Below are positions 43,424 through 48,502 of a stretch of DNA of 48,502 bases, in pieces (positions within the stretch are counted from its first letter, which is position 1; the number at the start of each line of letters is the position of its first letter). The position numbers and the translations under genes were made by a program. The notes below the pieces were generated by a model. It had not been told where the DNA came from and made no database searches. It worked only from the letters and a program-made list of their open reading frames with translations. The stretch is from an uncultured Rhodospirillales bacterium (GTDB taxonomy: Bacteria > Pseudomonadota > Alphaproteobacteria > RF32 > CAG-239). The stretch lies in assembly GCA_902778645.1 (NCBI GenBank), contig CACYYO010000009.1:1-48502 (forward strand), written 5' to 3'.

Positions 43424-43823
43424 AATGAACAACCTTTACCGTATTTCCGGCAGACATCTCGAAAGTTGGGATTTTTATCTCTTTTATTTCATCATTGGCC
43501 GCTTTAATTTTGCAACTTCCGTAAAAAACTGCATTTGCTGAATTCAACGGTGCCGTGCTCGAGAACTCAAACATTTCCCCCGGTTCCAAATCAGGAATTT
43601 CACCCTTAAAACCGGCACTGTCATCAGAATAACTATTACCTTTATCATCAGTAATATGCCAACTTTTTCCGAGCAAGCTGATTTTCTTGTCTGAATTATT
43701 TTCAATACAGAAATAATAGCCCCATACAAACTGATGAGCGGCATTTTCCTCTACCAATTCACGCGCGGCAGAAATCGTAATATCATCAACTTCGGTTGTG
43801 AGCATTTCCTCTGTATCAAGCAT
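43422..43823 (-). CDS. apaG: ApaG/Co2+-Mg2+ efflux-linked protein
   Basis: Small immunoglobulin-like cytoplasmic domain (DUF525), 133 residues. The match includes FVWGYYFCIENNSDKKISLL, SWHITDDKGNSYSDD, IPDLEPGEMFEFSSTAPLNS and FYGSCKI. The usual glycine-rich segment is partly changed (AGFKGEIPDL). The role is uncertain; it was linked to metal tolerance and Ap4A metabolism by genetics. AAGGGA precedes the ATG. Confidence 0.88.
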   Translation of the reverse strand: MLDTEEMLTTEVDDITISAARELVEENAAHQFVWGYYFCIENNSDKKISLLGKSWHITDDKGNSYSDDSAGFKGEIPDLEPGEMFEFSSTAPLNSANAVFYGSCKIKAANDEIKEIKIPTFEMSAGNTVKVVH

Positions 43824-43827
43824 GAGC

Positions 43828-43921
43828 GAGTCCCTTATTTCTTAACCAATTATTAATAATTGAGTCTTAAAGGAGCTCGTTTTGATTCGCAATTTGAGTC
43901 TGAAATTTGTTCACAAGATTC
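43828..43921. other. GANTC cluster with TTAA-N7-TTAA box upstream of apaG
   Basis: Five GANTC sites lie at 43828, 43862, 43884, 43896 and 43917, where about 0.35 would be expected. The same gap has TTAA-N7-TTAA (43842-43856) and the perfect palindrome CAATTATTAATAATTG (43847-43862). GANTC is the CcrM methylation site in alphaproteobacteria. The region lies between the HTH gene stop and the apaG start. Confidence 0.6.
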
Positions 43922-43926
43922 TTTTT

Positions 43927-44151
43927 TCACGCTTCAGGCGGTAATATTTTAATACGACATTGATAATAATTTAAAAGCAGAAAATACTTCCTCCAGCTGA
44001 CACTTTCTCCCATTTCAATATAATCTATCGTTGTAGGATGAAGATGTGTCTCTTGCGCCACCAACTCAATCGGCTTTTTAAGTTGCCGCCGGATAAGACC
44101 GAGTTGCAATCCCATTTCTTGCTTAAACGTTTTATTTCCGAATTTTTCCAT
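43927..44151 (-). CDS. Small XRE-like HTH protein
   Basis: AAGGAG is six bases before the ATG. The 74 residues are almost only a helix-turn-helix: LQLGLIRRQLKKPIELVAQ, then ETHLHPTTIDYIEMGESVS, followed by WRKYFLLLNYYQCRIKILPP. No ligand or dimerisation domain. It lies downstream of a strong minus-strand terminator, so its transcription must start in the 33-base gap or read through that hairpin. Confidence 0.75.
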   Translation of the reverse strand: MEKFGNKTFKQEMGLQLGLIRRQLKKPIELVAQETHLHPTTIDYIEMGESVSWRKYFLLLNYYQCRIKILPPEA

Positions 44152-44183
44152 TTTGAACTCCTTAATTTTGCTACTTTACGAAC

Positions 44184-44215
44184 AAAAAACTCGCTTCGAA
44201 AAAAAACGAAGCGAG
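44184..44215 (-). terminator. Intrinsic terminator before the small HTH gene
   Basis: A perfect 9-bp GC-rich stem (CTCGCTTCG at 44190-44198 with CGAAGCGAG at 44207-44215) around an 8-base A/T loop. On the minus strand T6 follows (44184-44189). Confidence 0.88.
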
Positions 44216-44342
44216 GGAGCTCGAAACTGTCAGCGTACAGCATGGCGTATTCAATATATTCCGCCATCTCCCTCATAATCAGAGAAGGAGCTATTTTCGC
44301 TGAGGAGTTTTCGAGACCCCACAAACAGAACACCCGTTCGCA
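44184..44342 (-). ncRNA. Possible small RNA or attenuated leader
   Basis: A minus-strand unit with its own promoter (TTGCAA 44371-44376, 16 bp, TATGAT 44349-44354) and a perfect terminator at 44184-44215, giving about 158 nt. It begins just after the ppdK terminator. Local hairpins are visible (GGGGT/ACTCC, GGCG/CGCC, CTGT/ACAG). No known RNA family is recognised (it lacks the SRP RNA and tmRNA signatures). It may be free-standing or an attenuator for the HTH gene. Confidence 0.35.
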
Positions 44343-44348
44343 TAAATC

Positions 44349-44376
44349 ATCATAAAGAAAACCACAAAAATTGCAA
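44349..44376 (-). promoter_or_regulatory. Promoter of the small-RNA candidate
   Basis: TTGCAA and TATGAT with a 16-bp spacer on the minus strand, directly downstream of the ppdK terminator. Confidence 0.4.
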
Positions 44377-44377
44377 C

Positions 44378-44407
44378 AAAAAAGGAGAGGCTTTCGCCCC
44401 TCCTTTT
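44378..44407. terminator. Terminator downstream of ppdK
   Basis: AAAAGGAGAGGC pairs with GCCCCTCCTTTT (one mismatch) around TTTC. On the minus strand it is followed by T residues (six in a row at 44378-44383). Confidence 0.8.
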
Positions 44408-44424
44408 ATTTACCTTGTATCCTT

Positions 44425-44526
44425 GAATGTGATAAACCTTTGTGCTGCGTAGCAACTTTTTGACGACATGTACAACTAGCTACATTAGGAAAAAAGTTGC
44501 AAGCATGACAATGGTTTTGCACATTC
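44425..44526. repeat. Palindromic element copy at the ppdK 3' end
   Basis: Same plan as 33534-33643. The outer arm GAATGTG (44425-44431) pairs with CACATTC (44520-44526), then weaker pairing, a TGC/GCA helix, and the inner stem GCAACTTTTT (44452-44461) with AAAAAGTTGC (44491-44500). The loop has GTAC-AAC-TAGCTACA-TT-AG (44470-44488). Arm sequences differ from the 33-kb copies but remain complementary. It starts two bases from the ppdK stop codon. Confidence 0.72.
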
Positions 44527-44528
44527 CC

Positions 44529-46496
44529 TTAGGCAGACTTTTTGCAACAACAAAAATCGTTGCTATCTTCCGCCTTATCATTCTTGTGACGAACAGCAGC
44601 TTGAGCAGCAGCCAAACGTGCAACAGGAACACGGAACGGAGAGCATGATACATAGTTCATACCGCAAGTCTGGAAGAAGTCGATAGATGCCGGATCACCA
44701 CCATGTTCACCGCATACGCCCAACCAGATTTTCGGGTTAGAAGAACGTGCTTTATGGCAAGCCATCTTAACCAGCATACCGACACCTTCAACATCAATAG
44801 AAGCGAACGGATCAGCAACATAAACACCGCGAGCACGGTATTCATCTAAGATAGCGCCGGTATCATCACGGCTCATACCCAAAGTTGTTTGCGTCAAATC
44901 GTTTGTACCAAAGCCGAAGAACTCAGCAGATTGAGCCAACTCATCAGCTTTGAGAGCTGCACGCGGCAATTCAATCATTGAACCGACTTGGTAAACAATC
45001 TTCTTGCCTTTTTCTGAGAAGACTTTCTCGGCTGTTGTATCGATAATGTTCTTAACGATATCCAACTCCTTCTTAGAACCAGTTAACGGAACTTCGATTT
45101 CAGGAACAACTTTGATTCCTGCATCTGCACATTCCATAGCAGCTTCAATAATAGCACGAGTTTGCATTTCGCAGATTTCAGGATATGTAATCGGCAAACG
45201 GCAACCACGATGACCTAACATCGGGTTAGCTTCATGCAAAGCGTTTGCACGTTGCTTAACTTGTTCCAAAGTCATACCCATTTTGTTAGCCAACTCTTGC
45301 ATTTCTGCATCTGTGTGAGGCAAAAATTCATGGAGCGGCGGATCCAACAAACGGATAACGACAGGAAAACCGTTCATAATTTTGAATAATGACTTGAAGT
45401 CTTCTTTTTGATAAGGCAACAAGCGAGCCAAAGCAGCGCGACGACCTTTCTCGTCCGATGCCAAAATCATCGCACGCATATCCGGGATTCTTTCAGCATC
45501 AAAGAACATATGTTCTGTACGAGCCAAACCGATACCTTGAGCACCGAAATCAAGAGCTTGTTGAGCATCTTTCGGAGTCTCGGCATTTGCACGAACTTCG
45601 ATAGTGCGGATTTCATCAACCCACTTCATCAATTTACCGAAGTTACCGGAGTTTGTATCAGCTTTAACTGTCGGAACAGCGCCTTCCAAAATCTGACCTT
45701 TAGCACCATCTAATGACAACCAGTCACCTTCTTTAATAACAACACCTTTATCTGTTGTCATAGTCTTGGTTGCATAGTCAATGTGAATTTCATGAGAACC
45801 GGAAACACAAGGCGTACCCATACCGCGAGCAACAACAGCCGCGTGAGATGTCATACCGCCGCGAGCTGTAATCACACCCTGAGAGGCATGCATACCGCCG
45901 ATATCTTCAGGAGATGTCTCGCTACGAATCAAGATAACTTTTTCACCTTTAGCGGCCCATGCTTCAGCATCTTCAGCATTGAAAACAGCACGACCGACAG
46001 CAGCACCCGGAGATGCCGGCAAACCTGTTGCAATAACAGTTTTCTTAGCTTTCGGGTCTAACATCGGGTGCAACAATTGGTCTAATTGGTCAGCACCAAC
46101 GCGCATAATAGCTTCTTCTTTATTGAGCAAGCCTTCTTCAACCATTTCGACAGCCATACGAACGGCAGCTTGAGCTGTACGTTTACCGTTACGGCATTGC
46201 AACATCCACAATTTACCATGTTCAATGGTGAATTCCATATCTTGCATATCTTTATAGTGATTTTCGAGTTTATTACGAACATCAACTAATTCTTTATAAA
46301 GGTGAGGCCACAATTCTTCCAAAGAATTACCTTGTCCTTTAGAACCCATCGGTTGCGGTGTACGAATACCGGCAACAACGTCTTCACCTTGAGCATTAAC
46401 CAAGAATTCGCCATAGTAAACATTTTCACCTGTTGCAGGGTCACGAGAAAAGCAAACACCTGTAGCGCTGTCATCACCGGCATTACCGAAGACCAT
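44529..46496 (-). CDS. ppdK: Pyruvate phosphate dikinase, C-terminal fragment (frameshifted gene)
   Basis: Interconverts pyruvate, ATP and Pi with phosphoenolpyruvate, AMP and PPi. This fragment holds most of the enzyme: the end of the nucleotide-binding domain (MVFGNAGDDSATGVCFSRDP), the phosphohistidine domain (GGMTSHAAVVARGMGTPCVS) and the PEP/pyruvate barrel (HRGCRLPITYPEI, CGEHGGDPASIDFFQTCG, VSCSPFRVPVARLAAAQAAV). The C-terminus has an unusual FCCCKKSA tail. Homology begins at 46532, upstream of this ATG, so the ATG is not a natural start. It is out of frame with the N-terminal part at 46286-47212. Confidence 0.85.
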   Translation of the reverse strand: MVFGNAGDDSATGVCFSRDPATGENVYYGEFLVNAQGEDVVAGIRTPQPMGSKGQGNSLEELWPHLYKELVDVRNKLENHYKDMQDMEFTIEHGKLWMLQCRNGKRTAQAAVRMAVEMVEEGLLNKEEAIMRVGADQLDQLLHPMLDPKAKKTVIATGLPASPGAAVGRAVFNAEDAEAWAAKGEKVILIRSETSPEDIGGMHASQGVITARGGMTSHAAVVARGMGTPCVSGSHEIHIDYATKTMTTDKGVVIKEGDWLSLDGAKGQILEGAVPTVKADTNSGNFGKLMKWVDEIRTIEVRANAETPKDAQQALDFGAQGIGLARTEHMFFDAERIPDMRAMILASDEKGRRAALARLLPYQKEDFKSLFKIMNGFPVVIRLLDPPLHEFLPHTDAEMQELANKMGMTLEQVKQRANALHEANPMLGHRGCRLPITYPEICEMQTRAIIEAAMECADAGIKVVPEIEVPLTGSKKELDIVKNIIDTTAEKVFSEKGKKIVYQVGSMIELPRAALKADELAQSAEFFGFGTNDLTQTTLGMSRDDTGAILDEYRARGVYVADPFASIDVEGVGMLVKMACHKARSSNPKIWLGVCGEHGGDPASIDFFQTCGMNYVSCSPFRVPVARLAAAQAAVRHKNDKAEDSNDFCCCKKSA

Positions 46497-47212
46497 TGTT
46501 TGAACGTTAACGGCGGTACCCCAGTCACCCGGTTACGATAAATGATAGCACGCTCAACCATCCAAGACCCGAAGACGGCACCGATACCGGCCCATAATTG
46601 ATCCCAAGGATCTTGAGGAACAACTTTACCTAATTTAACACCGATTTTCTTATATTCTTCAACCAAGGCTTTCAAATCATCAGCTGTCATATCGGTATCA
46701 GATTTATAACCTTTAGATTTTTTCATGTTCTCAAGGGCAGACTCGTATTCATCCATATTAGCGCCCAAAACAACGTTTGAGAACATTTGCAAGAAACGAC
46801 GATAAGAGTCGTAAGCGAATCTCTCGGAACCGGAAGCTTTTGCCAAAGCCTTAACAGTTTCATCATTCAAGCCCAGGTTTAAAACAGTATCCATCATACC
46901 GGGCATTGAAACTCTTGCACCTGAACGAACTGAGAACAACAACGGATTCTCAGCATCGGCAAATTTCTTACCCATTATTTTTTCAACACCGGCAACGGCT
47001 TGACGAACTTGATCTTTCAAGTCAGCAGGATAAGTTTTATTGTTTGCATAGTAATATGTACAAACTTCAGTTGTAACTGTAAATCCCGGAGGAACAGGCA
47101 AACCGACCTTATTCATTTCAGCCAAGTTTGCACCTTTACCGCCGAGGAGATTTCTCATAGAAGCGTCGCCTTCAGCAGCGCCGTTTCCGAAAGTATATAC
47201 CCATTTACTCAT
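46286..47212 (-). CDS. ppdK: Pyruvate phosphate dikinase, N-terminal fragment (frameshifted gene)
   Basis: Begins WVYTFGNGAAEGDASMRNLL, GGKGANLAEMNKVGLPVPPG, the ATP-grasp start of PPDK, and continues through SVRSGARVSMPGMMDTVLNL and DPWDQLWAGIGAVFGSW to ERAIIYRN (residue 227), near 46533. After that the frame yields nonsense. The matching continuation, PGDWGTAVNVQTMVFGN, is in another frame from 46532. About four codons that normally lie between YR and PGDWGTAV are missing; a loss of 13 nt would explain both. GGAG lies 11 bases before the ATG. The gene is either broken, or the assembly has a local error. Confidence 0.85.
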   Translation of the reverse strand: MSKWVYTFGNGAAEGDASMRNLLGGKGANLAEMNKVGLPVPPGFTVTTEVCTYYYANNKTYPADLKDQVRQAVAGVEKIMGKKFADAENPLLFSVRSGARVSMPGMMDTVLNLGLNDETVKALAKASGSERFAYDSYRRFLQMFSNVVLGANMDEYESALENMKKSKGYKSDTDMTADDLKALVEEYKKIGVKLGKVVPQDPWDQLWAGIGAVFGSWMVERAIIYRNRVTGVPPLTFKQWSSVMPVMTALQVFAFLVTLQQVKMFTMANSWLMLKVKTLLPVFVHRNRWVLKDKVILWKNCGLTFIKN

Positions 47213-47373
47213 GGTTAATTAAGCTCCTATCAGCTATTTAATGTTAACATAAACGCCTTTTCACGCAAGAAAAGGCTAATTCGGACGACACTCCAACCCA
47301 ACATTACCCAGAACACACAAGGAGCGCCGGACTTTGCGAGCACCGCAAGCTATTCGAAGTAATCATAAAAACG

Positions 47374-47476
47374 GATTCTGAGAGTACTGCCCACCAGAAC
47401 TGCTTGCGAATCTATAACAGCGAATCAGATTCTTCAAGAAAAAAATAAAACGACTCGGGATTCTACCCACAGATTC
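47374..47476. other. Dense GANTC (CcrM-type) site cluster
   Basis: Seven GANTC sites, at 47374, 47408, 47422, 47428, 47452, 47459 and 47472, in 103 bp. About 0.4 would be expected at this base composition. Two are joined as the inverted pair GAATCAGATTC. Confidence 0.7.
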
Positions 47477-47514
47477 CCTCTGATTTAGAAAAAAATCATA
47501 AAAAATATGCCGTA

Positions 47515-47530
47515 TTAATAAGCTATTAAC
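47515..47530. promoter_or_regulatory. CtrA-like box near the GANTC cluster
   Basis: TTAA-TAAGCTA-TTAAC fits the full CtrA consensus and lies about 40 bases upstream of the -35 of the barrel gene. Confidence 0.42.
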
Positions 47531-47571
47531 AATATTATGATATAAAAAAATCAGTTTATACAAAAAAAGTG

Positions 47572-47599
47572 TTGCATTTTCGAAATTTTGTGATATATT
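47572..47599 (+). promoter_or_regulatory. Promoter of the barrel gene at 47641
   Basis: TTGCAT (47572-47577), 16 bp, TATATT (47594-47599); GGAG at 47629-47632 is the ribosome binding site. Confidence 0.5.
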
Positions 47600-47640
47600 T
47601 GGACAAAATTTGAAATTCATACAGCTTTGGAGTGACTAAT

Positions 47641-48279
47641 ATGAAAAAAATTTTATTAACATCTGCAGCCGCTTTCGGTCTGCTTTTTGTAACAGAAAAT
47701 CAATCTTTTGCATCTTGCGACGGACCATATTTGGCTGTCCGTGGCGGTGTTGCTAACCACACCTTAGGGGATAAGGACGAAAATGTCGCTACAGATACAA
47801 AATTAGACATAGACGACAATTCTCTGATGCTCAGTGGTGCTTTAGGTTATCGTTATAAATATTTCAGAATTGAAGCTGAATACGTTTGGCGTAAAGATTA
47901 CGAAGACAAAGTAACATCATTGGCGGTTCATCCTTTAGGCGGTTATGTCGTCAGCACACGTACCTCAGAGTTTTCTTCTAAATCATATATGGCTAACATC
48001 TACTGGGATTTATCTCCGTACACAATGTTCACCCCCTACGTTTCCGCCGGTTTAGGTATCACCAGCTTAGAGTACACATTCAAGGGCAACGACTCCAACG
48101 GAACACATGTTAAATATGATGAAGATAACTTCACATGGTCTGTCGGTGGTGGTTTATCAGCCCAAGTTACCTCACGTTTCAACATCGACTTAGGTTATCG
48201 TTACTACGATATGGGTGAGCTGGAATGTGGTGAAGTTCACAACCACGAAGTATATGGCGGTCTCCGTTATACATTCTAA
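47641..48279 (+). CDS. Outer-membrane beta-barrel protein
   Basis: The ATG at 47641 has GGAG eight bases upstream; a GTG three codons earlier is the other option. The signal peptide is KKILLTSAAAFGLLFVTENQSFA, cleaved before SCDGPYLAV. The mature ~190 residues form about eight strands (CDGPYLAVRGGVANHTLG; MLSGALGYRYKYFRIEAEYV; YMANIYWDLSPYTMFTPYVS; GGGLSAQVTSRFNIDLGYRY; EVYGGLRYTF) with terminal Phe, the OMP_b-brl/opacity pattern (porin-like surface protein). It has its own terminator. Confidence 0.87.
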   Translation: MKKILLTSAAAFGLLFVTENQSFASCDGPYLAVRGGVANHTLGDKDENVATDTKLDIDDNSLMLSGALGYRYKYFRIEAEYVWRKDYEDKVTSLAVHPLGGYVVSTRTSEFSSKSYMANIYWDLSPYTMFTPYVSAGLGITSLEYTFKGNDSNGTHVKYDEDNFTWSVGGGLSAQVTSRFNIDLGYRYYDMGELECGEVHNHEVYGGLRYTF

Positions 48280-48296
48280 ATCAAAAACATTCCATA

Positions 48297-48329
48297 AAAA
48301 ACACCGGACAAATGTTCGGTGTTTTTTTT
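48297..48329 (+). terminator. Terminator after the barrel gene
   Basis: ACACCGGAC pairs with GTTCGGTGT (one G-T) around AAAT, followed by T8. From here to the right edge (48330-48502) I see no gene; the stretch is AT-rich. Confidence 0.85.
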
Positions 48330-48502
48330 GTTCTTTATCAATAAGATATAGTGCTTTTGGAGCTCCTCGGTTAATCCCCCCCAACGCCGCAGATGACAAA
48401 AATACACCATATATTCATTTTAATTGATATTTAATAAAATTTATGTTACAATGTATTTTGTTATGAGATTATTAACTTTATTCAAATACCATAACTTCGT
48501 TT

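Larger units (their letters stand above)
47213..47571. other. Intergenic region between ppdK and the barrel gene
   Basis: No convincing gene; a minus frame at 47363-47620 has no ribosome binding site and low-complexity sequence. It contains a hairpin in the ppdK leader (GCCTTTTC 47255-47262 with GAAAAGGC 47269-47276), a TTGCG/CGCAA hairpin near 47335-47350, the GANTC cluster and a CtrA-like box. Confidence 0.5.

Noticed and set aside
44025-44333. 102-codon minus frame overlapping the HTH gene
   Set aside because: It runs through a perfect intrinsic terminator and overlaps the better-supported HTH gene in another frame.
44038-44355. 105-codon plus-strand frame opposite the HTH gene
   Set aside because: No ribosome binding site; it is antisense to the HTH gene and crosses the terminator.
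47363-47620. 85-codon minus-strand reading frame
   Set aside because: No ribosome binding site, AT-driven composition, and it covers the GANTC cluster and the barrel-gene promoter.
48420-48434. TTAA-TTGATAT-TTAA near the right edge
   Set aside because: Matches the CtrA half-sites but lacks the terminal C and lies in very AT-rich DNA with no gene visible after it.

Overview
The window looks like a stretch of chromosome from a low-GC alphaproteobacterium (roughly 40% GC by eye), probably an uncultured, host- or gut-associated lineage. The evidence is: a FliX-type flagellar assembly protein (alphaproteobacteria only, as far as I know), a DksA with the reduced-cysteine zinc finger usual in alphaproteobacteria, a GAAC-N7-GAAC LexA operator in front of lexA, GANTC (CcrM-type) site clusters next to CtrA-like TTAA-N7-TTAA boxes, and the gene order miaB-phoH-ybeY-corC-lnt-XRE-trmB. 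There is no sign of phage, integrated plasmid, insertion sequence, CRISPR array, rRNA or tRNA. Almost everything is core housekeeping, with a few small lineage-specific genes between.

Layout. 1-602: N-terminus of an exported protein leaving on the left, then a divergent intergenic region. 603-6405: envelope and nitrogen-related operon kdsD-lptC-lptA-lptB-rpoN-hpf-ptsN, as in other proteobacteria but without kdsC. 6516-8388: orphan membrane histidine kinase and infA. 8416-12728 (minus): YqaA membrane protein, a tandem receiver-like protein, folD, yggU, yggT, an unknown basic coiled-coil protein and a TerB-like protein. 12906-19436 (plus): miaB, phoH, ybeY, corC, lnt, an XRE regulator and trmB. 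19439-25140: exported unknowns, YibQ-type deacetylase and lysS. 25218-27427: lexA, thyA, carD. 27459-30937 (minus): type IVb-like pilin, fliX, dksA, maf, rng, yacG. 31083-33347: beta-barrel protein, lipoprotein, SGNH hydrolase. 33401-33643: structured tandem repeats. 33613-35679 (minus): rplU-rpmA-obgE-rsfS. 35791-41776: anchored nuclease, lipoprotein, a very acidic 787-residue protein, an EnvZ-like kinase and recX. 41803-44151: hslO, lipoprotein, apaG, a small HTH protein. 44184-47212: a possible small RNA, another structured repeat and a frameshifted pyruvate phosphate dikinase gene. 47213-48279: a GANTC-rich regulatory region and a second outer-membrane barrel.

How it fits together. The Lpt genes, kdsD, lnt and the two barrels and lipoproteins build the outer membrane. 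RpoN, PtsN, Hpf, DksA, CarD and RsfS adjust transcription and translation to nutrient state. LexA and RecX belong to the SOS response. FolD and ThyA serve one-carbon and dTMP metabolism.

The most unusual item is a family of about 105-nt imperfect palindromes (two tandem copies after rsfS, one after ppdK). Their arms differ in sequence but stay complementary, including an exact compensatory base-pair change, while a motif in the loop (GTAC-N3-TAGCTACA-N2-AG) is conserved. Also notable are the small-RNA candidate at 44184-44342, the two GANTC/CtrA-like regulatory regions, the LexA operator built into a terminator, and the 13-nt-type lesion in ppdK.
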